DNA from: CAYJEQ01 sp964369235
GTDB taxonomy: Bacteria > Bacillota > Clostridia > Oscillospirales > Ruminococcaceae
Length of the DNA: 64,000 nt
Reading direction: 5' to 3'
Assembly: GCA_964369235.1 (NCBI GenBank)
Contig: CAYJEQ010000005.1
Span: 1 to 64,000, forward strand
Position 1 is the first letter of the stretch, and each line of letters starts with the position of its first letter. The notes under the pieces were generated by a model, which saw nothing but the letters and a program-made list of their open reading frames with translations, was not told the origin of the DNA and made no database searches. The position numbers were made by a program, and so were the translations under genes. Of this stretch, positions 8,105-16,506 are shown one piece after another.

Positions 8105-8122
8105 AAACGGTAATCACCTGCT

Positions 8123-8950
8123 TTACTCTGTACAGTTCATAGCTATCCCCAGTGGTGTTACCAGTAGCGGTGCTATTGGTTTCACCACCGAGATACCTAC
8201 TTGTTTCTCGAATACCTTCTCAAATTGTGAGAAACAGCATGCACCACCTACTAGATATACAATATCTGCTGGTGACTGCTTAAGATAGTTATCCACTATA
8301 GATGCCATCTTCTCAACAACTGGTTTTATTACAGGGAACACATCGGATTCCTTTTGTGTATCCCTTTTAATTACCTCTGCTTCTTCGGTAGAACAACCGT
8401 GGAAACCTGCTAGTACAAGTGTCATGTGGGTGCCTCCTGTAGGCTCGTCGCCTGTGAAAACAACCTGACCATCTTTAATAACACTAATCCCTGTTGTTCC
8501 TCCTCCTACATCTACTACTGCACCTTCGGTTAAACCAAGTACTGTAGCTGCTGCAGTAGGTTCATCTAGAATGTTTGTCAGTCTAAAGCCAGCGGCTTCA
8601 ACTACATTTCCTATTGCCTTAACACTGCCTGAGTGCACACCGGGAGGTATGGCACAAGCTGCAGCATCTAGGGTAACCCCCAGCTGTTTTTCCAGCTGAT
8701 CTTTTAGCATAGTAACTACACGAACAGCGCCCATGTAATCCACCACAATACCATCACGAACAACTGTAGAAGGGTAGGTAGCTCCTGCTATAGGAGTGTT
8801 ATTCTCATCAACAACAGCCAAAACTATGTTTGCTGTGCCTAGATCCACCCCTGTACGAAGAGTACCACTCCACTGTTTATTTTCCTTATTTTCAATAAGG
8901 CTCTGGAAGTCAAGTAGGACTTCGTTATAGTTTTCTGACATGTTTTCCAT
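8123..8950 (-). CDS. eutJ: EutJ-like actin/Hsp70-fold ATPase
   Basis: A 275-residue protein with the ASKHA fold of EutJ: phosphate-1 motif GVDLGTANIVLAVVD, then VVRDGIVVDYMGAV, LDEPTAAATVLGL, phosphate-2 motif GAVVDVGGGTTGISVI, and adenosine motif IVYLVGGACCF. EutJ is a putative chaperone of the ethanolamine compartment, with unproved function; its presence in a pdu operon follows the Listeria-type layout. I place the start at the ATG at 8950, with AATAAGG upstream and typical N-terminal length. The reading frame stays open to an ATG at 9049, but that stretch forms an RNA-like structure and is probably untranslated. Confidence 0.85.
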   Translation of the reverse strand: MENMSENYNEVLLDFQSLIENKENKQWSGTLRTGVDLGTANIVLAVVDENNTPIAGATYPSTVVRDGIVVDYMGAVRVVTMLKDQLEKQLGVTLDAAACAIPPGVHSGSVKAIGNVVEAAGFRLTNILDEPTAAATVLGLTEGAVVDVGGGTTGISVIKDGQVVFTGDEPTGGTHMTLVLAGFHGCSTEEAEVIKRDTQKESDVFPVIKPVVEKMASIVDNYLKQSPADIVYLVGGACCFSQFEKVFEKQVGISVVKPIAPLLVTPLGIAMNCTE

Positions 8951-8974
8951 TCTAAACCTTATTCCTTTCTCGGT

Positions 8975-9045
8975 GTTTTGTGTGATTTTCTCATGGTTTT
9001 CTATGAGAAAATTTCGGGTGTTATAATGACCGAAAAACACAAAAC
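8975..9045 (-). other. Three-way-junction RNA structure in the eutJ-like leader
   Basis: Nested complementarity in the 138-base gap between pduL and the eutJ-like gene. An outer 9-bp stem (8975-8983 with 9037-9045) encloses a 10-bp hairpin (8985-8994 with 9003-9012, 8-base loop) and a 5-bp hairpin (9013-9017 with 9030-9034). All three stems are perfect. This is a cloverleaf-like fold rather than a terminator. It could be a processing or stability element, or control translation of the downstream half of the operon. Confidence 0.6.
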
Positions 9046-9049
9046 CCAT

Positions 9050-9070
9050 GTTTGAAACTTTGTTTCAAAC
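9050..9070. repeat. Short palindrome GTTTGAAAC-TTT-GTTTCAAAC
   Basis: A perfect 9-bp stem with a 3-base loop, right after a GGAGG on the minus strand and before the three-way junction. Similar palindromes occur at 19654-19671 and 35514-35534, each in the gap in front of a gene. Confidence 0.7.
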
Positions 9071-9088
9071 TAACCTCCGAATTAAATT

Positions 9089-9733
9089 TTACAGGATATA
9101 TCCATTGTCGCCGGTTTTTACACCTAGGCCATTGGCTTCGTCAATATCAATATGCATTTCCAAAGCATACTTATCAGATGCCCTTACTAAAACATTATTT
9201 AGTACAGCTCCTCTAGTAGTGCCCACTTCCACACTTACAAGGTCTCCGTCGGAAACACCCATTCTCTTAGCATCTGCTAATGTCATATGGATATGTCTGT
9301 AAGCTGCTATTACTCCCTGAGATTTACTAACAGATCCCTTAGGGCCAATTATCTCAATCCCCGGTGTATTATCTAGTTGACCTGATTCTCTTACAGGTGC
9401 TTTCACCCCCAGTGAAAAACCGTCGGTTACCGACACCTCTATCTGAGTTTCTGGTCTGAGAGGACCTAGTATCCTAACCTTTTTCAGTTCACCTTTTGGG
9501 CCACGAATATTAACCGTTTCCTCACAAGCGTACTGTCCTGGCTGGATTAAATCCTTCATCTTTGTTAGCTCACTACCCTTACCAAATAACACATCCATAT
9601 CCTCCCTTGACAGGTGGATATGTCGATTGGATACACCAATCACCACAGCTTTTTCCATCTTTATAAGATTTTTTATAACTGTTCTGGTTATCTGGCGAAT
9701 AAGTTCTTCATTAACAGGTAGATTATTACTCAT
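9089..9733 (-). CDS. pduL: PduL, BMC-associated phosphotransacylase
   Basis: A 214-residue PduL phosphotransacylase, which converts propionyl-CoA and phosphate to propionyl phosphate and recycles CoA inside the compartment. The two-barrel fold is seen as paired motifs: VSNRHIHLSREDM (about 39-51) and AYRHIHMTLADAKRMGV (about 150-166), with EMHIDIDEAN near the end; the HxH histidines bind the two zinc ions. The first 26 residues (VNEELIRQITRTVIKNLIKM) form an amphipathic helix typical of the PduL encapsulation peptide. No pduW-like kinase is nearby, so acyl phosphate must be used by an acetate or propionate kinase encoded elsewhere. Confidence 0.94.
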   Translation of the reverse strand: MSNNLPVNEELIRQITRTVIKNLIKMEKAVVIGVSNRHIHLSREDMDVLFGKGSELTKMKDLIQPGQYACEETVNIRGPKGELKKVRILGPLRPETQIEVSVTDGFSLGVKAPVRESGQLDNTPGIEIIGPKGSVSKSQGVIAAYRHIHMTLADAKRMGVSDGDLVSVEVGTTRGAVLNNVLVRASDKYALEMHIDIDEANGLGVKTGDNGYIL

Positions 9734-9753
9734 CTTACATCATCCTCTTAATA

Positions 9754-10029
9754 TTATAGAGTCTTTGGTAGTATTCTCTCAACATCTGTGTGAGGACGAG
9801 GAATAACATGCTGTGAAACGATTTCGCCAACTTTTTCAGCTGCGCAAGCGCCTGCATCAACAGCAGCCTTAACTGCACCTACATCACCACGAACCATAAC
9901 TGTTACTAGACCAGAACCGATTTTTTCGTATCCTACTAGTGTTACATTTGCAGATTTTGTCATTGCGTCAGCTGCTTCGATTGCGCCAACTAGACCTTTA
10001 GTTTCGATCATTCCTAATGCTTCGCTCAT
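9754..10029 (-). CDS. pduJ: BMC hexamer shell protein PduJ
   Basis: A 91-residue single-domain BMC protein, nearly the same as PduA of this operon (both contain IETKGLVGAIEAADAM or its VETKG variant, and VTLVGYEKIGSGLVTVMVRGD). PduA/J hexamers make most of the facet area, with a pore for polar small molecules. The pore loop reads EKIGSG. I choose the start at MSEALG: GGAGG lies eight bases before it, whereas the in-frame ATG five codons upstream contains that same ribosome site. Located after pduK and before pduL. Confidence 0.93.
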   Translation of the reverse strand: MSEALGMIETKGLVGAIEAADAMTKSANVTLVGYEKIGSGLVTVMVRGDVGAVKAAVDAGACAAEKVGEIVSQHVIPRPHTDVERILPKTL

Positions 10030-10084
10030 AATAATATCCTCCATTATTCCTATTATCTTAAGGAATTTTTCTTAAGTTTTGCTT

Positions 10085-10537
10085 TTATTTTTTTGCTCTA
10101 CCCTTGCCTTTAGCTGGAGGAGTGTTTCCATCCTTCTCTTCTGGCTGGGTTTCTTCTGCTACTTCCACCACTTCTACTATTTCTTCTACTTCTTCTACCT
10201 GTAGCTCTACAGTATCTTCAGCAGTTTCCTCAGTAGTTTCTGGTGTGTAACCTACAGTATTCTCATTGTATACCATAGATATTAGACCAGCAGCAGGTCT
10301 TGCAATAACCTTGGATGTAACAAATGTTCCCATTTTTTTAGCTGACACCTCCGCAGCGTTTATAGCAGCCTTTACAGCTCCTACATCACCTGTGATTTTT
10401 ATGGTAGTCCAGCCGCCACCCTTAGCCATTTCATAACCGATTAACTGAACATTTGCAGATTTTACCACAACATCTGCTGCTTCAACTGCTGCAAGAAGTC
10501 CTGCTACCTCGATTATACCTAGACTATTTAGCTTCAT
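10085..10537 (-). CDS. pduK: PduK-like BMC shell protein with acidic C-terminal tail
   Basis: A 150-residue protein with an N-terminal BMC domain (1-90; SLGIIEVAGLLAAVEAADVVVKSANV) and a low-complexity tail (about 95-150), very rich in Glu and Val (EEVEEIVEVVEVAEE) and ending in a basic stretch KGKGRAKK. PduK of Salmonella also has a C-terminal extension, there with Fe-S-type cysteines; this tail has none. PduK is a minor hexameric facet component. The charged tail may face the lumen or cytosol and is likely flexible. Confidence 0.88.
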   Translation of the reverse strand: MKLNSLGIIEVAGLLAAVEAADVVVKSANVQLIGYEMAKGGGWTTIKITGDVGAVKAAINAAEVSAKKMGTFVTSKVIARPAAGLISMVYNENTVGYTPETTEETAEDTVELQVEEVEEIVEVVEVAEETQPEEKDGNTPPAKGKGRAKK

Positions 10538-10558
10538 CTTCCAACCTCCTTCCTATAT

Positions 10559-10924
10559 TTAACCATTTTGCAGTGGTTTTAGAGGAAGTTTCTTAACCAG
10601 TCTGCCAGCATTTGCCCCTAGTGATCTTACTTTATCAGGATCATTAACCCTTATTTTAAAAAGTGGCTCATCTAAAGGTAGCTTTCTATAGTGTAGCACT
10701 GCAAATCCATTGTCAATAGCAATACCAACCTCTAATTGAGAGTTGTTTGCAGCCTCGTAGGCTGTTTGTATTGTATCGCCTAAATCTAAAATTTTAATAT
10801 CCGTAGGGATACCTTCCTCTTCGATTCCGTTTTGCAGGCATTTAAGTAAAACTGTACTAGCTCCATCTACTGTATATATATGGATGCTAGGTTTTGCTGC
10901 TTGTAGTGGTGATTGCATTTGCAT
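10559..10924 (-). CDS. pduH: PduH, diol dehydratase reactivase small subunit
   Basis: A 121-residue small subunit of the diol/glycerol dehydratase-reactivating factor. It resembles the dehydratase beta subunit, with which it swaps when damaged cobalamin is released: note KPSIHIYTVDGAS, EEEGIPTDIKI and VGIAIDNGFAVLHYRKLP. It overlaps the pduG stop by one base (TAATG), as expected for a stoichiometric partner. Confidence 0.92.
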   Translation of the reverse strand: MQMQSPLQAAKPSIHIYTVDGASTVLLKCLQNGIEEEGIPTDIKILDLGDTIQTAYEAANNSQLEVGIAIDNGFAVLHYRKLPLDEPLFKIRVNDPDKVRSLGANAGRLVKKLPLKPLQNG

Positions 10925-12741
10925 TAACCCCTTTCTGCAGCAGATAGTACAAGTCCTGTAGCTACGGCATTTCTCGGCCCTTCGGTTCCTCTGATATTAC
11001 CTCTACCTGCCACAACTTTATATTGTGATAGGGCGTCAGTTACCATCTGTGGCACCTCAAAGTCTAAAGCAGAGCCTCCCACTAACACAACAAACTGTAT
11101 ATCCCTTACACTGCCTGTAGGGCTTACTCTTGTAAGTGCTCGAATGGCATTAGTTACAAAAACCTTCTCCTTAGCCTGACGGCGAATCAGTCGTAGTTTC
11201 TCCATTGACCAGTCCCCTTCTAGTGGGATAAATCCACCGTCTTTTAGCACCACTACCTTAGCAAAGATATCTGGGCTTAGGGCTTTGTCAAAGAATTCTA
11301 CTGTACCGTTTTCATGTCTGATGTGGAATAGACTCTCCACCCTTGCTAAAGGATATTTTTTAACATCCTCTGCTAGAGCAAATTCATCAATACCCATCTC
11401 TGACTGAATTAGAAGTGTAACCATATTACCAGCACCTGCAAGGTGTATGGATTTTACATCCCCTGCACTATTTATAATAGAGGCATCGGTAGAACCTGCT
11501 CCCATATCAAGTATAGCCAGTGGTTTTTGTGTCCCTGGTGTGGTAAGTGCACCTAGTATTGCCATGTCGGCTTCTACGCCTCCTACAGATACTGGCACCC
11601 CTACTCTTTCTGAGAAAGTATTGGCAATAGACTGCATCTGCAGTTTATCTGCCTTTACCATAGCTGCAATTCCAACTGCATTTTCCTGAGAGAACTCGTT
11701 GGCAATTCCTCCTCGCACCTTTTGTGGTGTAAAGGTATCTACTGCTAACAGATCCTGTATCTTAATTTCATTAGGATGTTTTGAGGTTAGGTTTGCCATT
11801 ACCTGACGCACCTTCTCTAGCATTCCCCCAGCATTGGTGCCAGGTTCGCCTTTAACATCTTCTATATCACCTATAGTTTCTACTGCTGTCATTATCTTCT
11901 GGGCGCCACCTTCTACATCAACTACCAGTTTCCTAGTTAGCCCCTGTATCTCCATGGTACCTGCTGGAATTTTTCTTTCCTTAACATCTCCTGAAGGAGT
12001 CTTGATAACTACTGCAGAGCGATTGCCTATAAGTGCTCGTGAAATAGGTACAACATGCTTAGTTTCTTCGGAATTTAGTTTAAATAGTGTTGCTATACCA
12101 TAAGGGTTAGATAGTGTTTCCACCACCCCACCTACTGCAGCAACCTCTACTGCTGAAAGCATCCCCAGTGGAACTTTATCAATGAGTTTTACCTCGTCCA
12201 CTATTGGCACCTTCACCTTAAGGCGATTGTGTATTAGTACACCATCGTCCTTTTGTACTATTGCAGCTGTAATCTGTCTACCTTGGTCAATACTTTGATT
12301 TATTAATGATGCTGCAACCTCAAAGTCAACATCGCCAGGTATTACCACTATATAATCCTTATCCTTTGGGGAGGAAAGCACCTCTGTTACCAGTATGGTT
12401 TCCCCTACCCCAACTCCTAATCCACCTGGGGTGGTAGGATTGTGTCCTATCATTGTAGATTCGGTGATAATGGTTTCTGTGATTGTTTCCATGGCAACAT
12501 CGCCAATAACAGGTGCTGCTTCATTTAGCCTAATTTCGCTAACCTGACTTTCATCAAGGCCAGCTGCTGTTAGAGCTTTTTTTAATGAATGGAAGATACC
12601 GTTAATATTCTCCGGTGTACCCTTAATACCAGTGGTCATTACTGTACCACTAGATAGAAATACTGCCTTGCCATTTTCTACACGGGCTAGGGCTGTTTCG
12701 GTAGTAGCATTACCGATATCTATTCCTGCAACAATTCTCAT
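10924..12741 (-). CDS. pduG: PduG, diol dehydratase reactivase large subunit
   Basis: A 605-residue ATPase with an actin/Hsp70-like core. It uses ATP to release damaged cobalamin from suicide-inactivated diol or glycerol dehydratase. Characteristic motifs: MRIVAGIDIGNATTETALA at the N-terminus, VIPGDVDFEVAASLIN, SVGGVEADMAILGALTTPG, LAILDMGAGSTDASII and VVLVGGSALDFEVPQMV. Length equals that of the Salmonella/Klebsiella proteins (about 607-610). Its ribosome site AAGGA lies nine bases before the ATG. Confidence 0.96.
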   Translation of the reverse strand: MRIVAGIDIGNATTETALARVENGKAVFLSSGTVMTTGIKGTPENINGIFHSLKKALTAAGLDESQVSEIRLNEAAPVIGDVAMETITETIITESTMIGHNPTTPGGLGVGVGETILVTEVLSSPKDKDYIVVIPGDVDFEVAASLINQSIDQGRQITAAIVQKDDGVLIHNRLKVKVPIVDEVKLIDKVPLGMLSAVEVAAVGGVVETLSNPYGIATLFKLNSEETKHVVPISRALIGNRSAVVIKTPSGDVKERKIPAGTMEIQGLTRKLVVDVEGGAQKIMTAVETIGDIEDVKGEPGTNAGGMLEKVRQVMANLTSKHPNEIKIQDLLAVDTFTPQKVRGGIANEFSQENAVGIAAMVKADKLQMQSIANTFSERVGVPVSVGGVEADMAILGALTTPGTQKPLAILDMGAGSTDASIINSAGDVKSIHLAGAGNMVTLLIQSEMGIDEFALAEDVKKYPLARVESLFHIRHENGTVEFFDKALSPDIFAKVVVLKDGGFIPLEGDWSMEKLRLIRRQAKEKVFVTNAIRALTRVSPTGSVRDIQFVVLVGGSALDFEVPQMVTDALSQYKVVAGRGNIRGTEGPRNAVATGLVLSAAERG

Positions 12742-12787
12742 ATATGACCGTCCTTATTGCTTTGTAGTTATAACTACAAAACCCTAA

Positions 12788-13294
12788 TTAGAATTTCTTT
12801 AGTCTACCACGCTTGTCGTAAACTTCAGCAGCTTCACTTACTAGCTCAGCAGCTGTTACAGCACCATATTTGTTCTTTAGCTCGGAAGCAATGTCTAGTA
12901 GCTCCTGCTTTGTAGAACGGTATGGACGAAGTGCGTTGTAAATCTCTAGTAGACGAGCATCTGGAACAGAGATAAGCTCTGCAGCTCTTCTTAGATTACC
13001 AGCAAATGCATGACGGTTAACAGATTCTGCAACCTGAGCCTGTAGCTCAAGAGTTTCAGGAGAAATTCTCATATCTTCTGCTGTTAACTCCCCAGCAATT
13101 AGCTTGTCAAAGCTTAGAGAAGTTAGAGCCTTACCTGTTGGTGTTTTGATGCACTCAGGCATTTTTTCAGATAGAGGATAGTTAGCAGCGCTTATTTTAC
13201 CACCAGTTGATGTTGGTGCAGTTGGAGCTGTTGCCCCACCCATTTGTGCCATTACTTGCTCTACGATTTGTTTCATCAGTTGTTCCTGGTTCAT
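12788..13294 (-). CDS. pduE: PduE, diol dehydratase small (gamma) subunit
   Basis: A 168-residue gamma subunit of B12-dependent diol dehydratase, recognised by NYPLSEKMPECIKTPTGKAL, LTAEDMRISPETLELQAQVAE and RNLRRAAELI-like helices through IYNALRPYRSTKQELL. The N-terminus MNQEQLMKQIVEQVMAQMGG is an amphipathic helix followed by an Ala/Thr/Pro linker, so this subunit probably carries its own encapsulation-type peptide. Translation signal AGAGGAGG is strong. Confidence 0.94.
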   Translation of the reverse strand: MNQEQLMKQIVEQVMAQMGGATAPTAPTSTGGKISAANYPLSEKMPECIKTPTGKALTSLSFDKLIAGELTAEDMRISPETLELQAQVAESVNRHAFAGNLRRAAELISVPDARLLEIYNALRPYRSTKQELLDIASELKNKYGAVTAAELVSEAAEVYDKRGRLKKF

Positions 13295-13308
13295 ATGTAA
13301 GTCCTCCT

Positions 13309-13956
13309 CTATTTAAATGAAACTGTTACAGCCTGTGGACGCTTGTTACCGTCAACATGCTCTGTTTCTTTAATATGTAGTAGTGCTGCAACAGCCTGAT
13401 ATTTAGGACGAGCCAGCTGGTCGTTTCTAACTGGTACAGGTGTTGGTGCTTCACCCTTAGCGTATTTAGCTGCATTCTTACCCATCTGTCTAAATGTATC
13501 CAGATCAATAAGTGGAGCCTGAGAAAATAGCTCAAGGTTACTTAGCGGTGGTAGATCCTTCTGATGGATAACTGATGTACCCTTAGACTGAATACCAATA
13601 CCGATGCCAGAACCAGAGTATTTAGCAGCTTCATGAGCTACGAAAGATGCATCAGATGTCTGATAAACCTTAATAATACGATATTTTAGGCCTTCTTCTT
13701 CGATACCAGCGATGATTTCTCTAAGAACTTTATCATGTGGCTGATGAATGATTGTTTCTGTCTGATATACACCAAAAGCTGGTGCTAGACCGATTACAAC
13801 TTCGTCAGCAGCTGTGCCCTTAGGAGCGTCGCCTTGTTCGGTAAGAGTTAGTTTGCCAGCCTGTAGAGAACTAGCAGCAGGAGCAGAGCTTGTAGTGCCC
13901 ATTTCCTTCATTACTTCTTCGATAATACTTCTTAATGTATTTGCATCTATATTCAT
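13309..13956 (-). CDS. pduD: PduD, diol dehydratase medium (beta) subunit
   Basis: A 215-residue beta subunit. It contains DEVVIGLAPAFGVYQTETIIHQPHDKVLREIIAGIEEEG and GIGIGIQSKGTSVIHQKDLPPLSNLELF, the conserved beta-subunit core that helps enclose adenosylcobalamin. Residues 1-20 (MNIDANTLRSIIEEVMKEMG) are the amphipathic encapsulation helix followed by a Ser/Ala linker; PduD is the known carrier for the whole dehydratase. The start at 13956 has GAGGAAG upstream and leaves a 19-base gap after pduC; a longer in-frame start at 14034 would overlap pduC by 59 bases. Confidence 0.94.
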   Translation of the reverse strand: MNIDANTLRSIIEEVMKEMGTTSSAPAASSLQAGKLTLTEQGDAPKGTAADEVVIGLAPAFGVYQTETIIHQPHDKVLREIIAGIEEEGLKYRIIKVYQTSDASFVAHEAAKYSGSGIGIGIQSKGTSVIHQKDLPPLSNLELFSQAPLIDLDTFRQMGKNAAKYAKGEAPTPVPVRNDQLARPKYQAVAALLHIKETEHVDGNKRPQAVTVSFK

Positions 13957-13975
13957 AATCTTCCTCACCCCTTCA

Positions 13976-15637
13976 TTAAATATCTTCAGGACGGATAGCA
14001 CCTGAAATGTTGCTAATTTCTTCCCAACGAGCATCGCTCATCTGGTAACCTGTCATTGGACCCTTATATGTGTTAGGTGCATTAACAGCAGAAATTACAT
14101 GGAAGCCTTCACCAAAGATGGAAGCTGTATGTAGGTAGTCCCCAGCAACTTTCTGTCTTAGCATATTGTATACGCTATCAGCAATATCAGGGTAACCAGC
14201 AGCATTTAGACCCTTAACAAAGTCAACACCTGTTACATTTCTTGCCATCATGTCTTCGATTGCCTGTAGGTCTTCGTTAACATTACGAGGAGGCATATCG
14301 TTAGAACCATGAGCATATGTAGCAGCTTCTACTTCTTCGTCAGTAATAGCTGGTAGGCCTAGGTATTTAAATAGTCCCTGTAGAGCCTTAGCAGCTTTAT
14401 TTCTAACTCTGATTACATCGTCCTCTGTTACCGGTCTTAGACCACCGTCAATCTTCATATCTCTCTGAATGATATTCCAGTCATCGTAGTCCTCAGCATC
14501 CCAGTTGGAACCAGCGAACATATTGTCATAGTTAGGTGTTGCAGAGTAACCAGAACAAATGTAGTCAGTACCAGCAAATAGCTGTGGAACACTACGAGCA
14601 ACTCTTCTTAAATCAGAGTGTGTAAAGGTCTGGTCATTAGATGTTGTGGACTCTAGGTCAAATAGCATACCGATTAGATTCTCAGCAGCTACAGCTCTGA
14701 TACCACCAGGAACACCAGCAGGTACACCGATACAGGAAACAGAACCATTCTGTGTACCCTGTACACCAGCACCCTTAGTAACAGCTAGACAACGAGCTTC
14801 TAGGTAAAGCATACTCTTACCTTCAGCGTAACCCATCTGTACTTCTGAACCAGTACCGGAAGTAAATCTCATTTTTAGACCACGGCTAGCATAGCAGGAA
14901 GCTAGGAAAGCCTTGGAGTATGGTGTATCATCACCATCCATAAATACAGGCTCTGAACCGTATACTGAGATTGTTTCAGCATATGTTGTAAAGCCCTTCA
15001 TGCCTAGCTGAAGTTCAGTTGCTTCTTCTAGTGCACACTGTGTCATAACACCAGGTCTACCAACCTGAGCACCGATCATTAGTGACATAGCATTAAATGG
15101 TGCGTATCTAGCGATACCAACTGTTGTTTCCATTTCGGAGAAACCACGGATACCAGCTTCAGCTGCATCTGCTGCAATCTGTACAGGATTATCTCGTACA
15201 TTTGTAACATGGCACTGGTTAGAAGGCATTAGACGAGCACGCATTTTTGACATACCCATCATAATTTCTACGATGTTTAGGCAACCAACAACTTCGGTAA
15301 TTTTAGCCGGTGTTAGAGATAGTGTAATTGCTAGTACTTCGTCACGGGATACATTAATATCAACGATTTTTCTAGCGATTTCATTTGAATCCATTGCCAT
15401 AGCTTTTGCAGCATTGTCAAGACGGATTGCTCTATCAGCGATAAATGTATCAAGCATATCGAATTCATCACGGGTTTTACCATCTAGTTCAGTAATTTTG
15501 CCGTTTTCGATTTTAATGCTCGGTTTAGGATCAAATGGGCTATTCATGGCAATTAGACCAACCTCTGCCCACTCTTTAACAAATCCATCCTGATTAACAG
15601 GTCTATTTTTTAGAACTTCAAAACGCTTTGATTTCAT
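13976..15637 (-). CDS. pduC: PduC, coenzyme B12-dependent diol/glycerol dehydratase large subunit
   Basis: A 553-residue catalytic alpha subunit with the TIM barrel that binds substrate and potassium/calcium. The opening MKSKRFEVLKNRPVNQDGFVKEW and the stretches RARLMPSNQCHVTNVRDNPVQIAADAAEAG and RFTSGTGSEVQMGYAEGKSMLYLEARC are diagnostic of the family. It dehydrates 1,2-propanediol to propionaldehyde or glycerol to 3-hydroxypropionaldehyde; sequence inspection does not separate the two. Compartment context favours 1,2-propanediol, while the adjacent glycerol dehydrogenase keeps glycerol possible. Confidence 0.96.
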   Translation of the reverse strand: MKSKRFEVLKNRPVNQDGFVKEWAEVGLIAMNSPFDPKPSIKIENGKITELDGKTRDEFDMLDTFIADRAIRLDNAAKAMAMDSNEIARKIVDINVSRDEVLAITLSLTPAKITEVVGCLNIVEIMMGMSKMRARLMPSNQCHVTNVRDNPVQIAADAAEAGIRGFSEMETTVGIARYAPFNAMSLMIGAQVGRPGVMTQCALEEATELQLGMKGFTTYAETISVYGSEPVFMDGDDTPYSKAFLASCYASRGLKMRFTSGTGSEVQMGYAEGKSMLYLEARCLAVTKGAGVQGTQNGSVSCIGVPAGVPGGIRAVAAENLIGMLFDLESTTSNDQTFTHSDLRRVARSVPQLFAGTDYICSGYSATPNYDNMFAGSNWDAEDYDDWNIIQRDMKIDGGLRPVTEDDVIRVRNKAAKALQGLFKYLGLPAITDEEVEAATYAHGSNDMPPRNVNEDLQAIEDMMARNVTGVDFVKGLNAAGYPDIADSVYNMLRQKVAGDYLHTASIFGEGFHVISAVNAPNTYKGPMTGYQMSDARWEEISNISGAIRPEDI

Positions 15638-15670
15638 AATTTAGTACGGCTCCTTCCCAAAAATTTATTA

Positions 15671-16468
15671 TTATAGGATATATGGCTGTGTGGAAGAATT
15701 AAGTGCTTCTTCTGGAGCCATTGCGTGTAATGCCATTTTACCTACATCTCTAGCAGCGATAATAGCCTGTTTAACAGCACCGGAATCACCAGAGAATGTT
15801 ATAATAACCTCATTGGAGTAGCTTGTTCCACCATTACCTGGGGAGCTGTAGCCTACTACATCAACTGTTGCAGCCTTAACAGCTGTATCAGCAAGTAGTA
15901 CACCGATAGCAGCAGGAGCACCTACAGTAATACCAAAGGATTTACCAATTGGAGCACCGAATGCTTTGTTTAGAGCGTAGCTTGCTCTAGCTGTGTACTG
16001 GAACTCAAGGTGACCAGCGGAGTTTCCGTATACATCACCAAATGTTCTGTCTAGCTCTCTTAGGCAAACTTCAACAGCTCTTCTTGCATCGGATACATCC
16101 TCAGCACCAAAGATGATTAAGCTACCATGACCAGCGCCACCCTGTGTATCACGAGGTAGTTCGATTTTAACGATTTCGCAGTTTGTAGCTTTAATAGCTT
16201 CGTCAGCTGCAAAGATATGTGGGCCAGCACCTGTTCTAGCGCCGATGATACCGATGGAACGGTATTTAGGATCGATTTCCATTTTTTCGTGGATCTGATT
16301 GTCTACATTAGCGATAACTAGACCGATTGTAGAACCAATAGCAGTACCTACGAATTCAGTAAGACTTGTTGCAGGAGCGATATTTGCAGATTTTGTTGTT
16401 TCTGGAGCAGCAGTTCCTAGTTTCTTTAGAACTTCGTCCATAACCTTGTTTAGCATTTCTTCTTTCAT
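15671..16468 (-). CDS. pduB: PduB, tandem-BMC trimer shell protein
   Basis: A 265-residue protein with two permuted BMC domains (about 45-150 and 155-255), ending APEEALNSSTQPYIL as in PduB. It forms trimers (pseudohexamers) that are major facet tiles. The N-terminal 20 residues (MKEEMLNKVMDEVLKKLG) form an amphipathic helix similar to the cargo peptides; the N-terminus of PduB is known to tie the shell to the enzymatic core. It lies between pduA and pduC as usual. Confidence 0.94.
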   Translation of the reverse strand: MKEEMLNKVMDEVLKKLGTAAPETTKSANIAPATSLTEFVGTAIGSTIGLVIANVDNQIHEKMEIDPKYRSIGIIGARTGAGPHIFAADEAIKATNCEIVKIELPRDTQGGAGHGSLIIFGAEDVSDARRAVEVCLRELDRTFGDVYGNSAGHLEFQYTARASYALNKAFGAPIGKSFGITVGAPAAIGVLLADTAVKAATVDVVGYSSPGNGGTSYSNEVIITFSGDSGAVKQAIIAARDVGKMALHAMAPEEALNSSTQPYIL

Positions 16469-16506
16469 TTGAGTTTACCTCCGTGTTTAATTTAATTAAA
16501 TTTTAC

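Noticed and set aside
8951..9049. Extended N-terminus of the eutJ-like gene from ATG 9049
   Set aside because: The family N-terminus and a good ribosome site support the start at 8950, and the upstream bases form a strong RNA structure.
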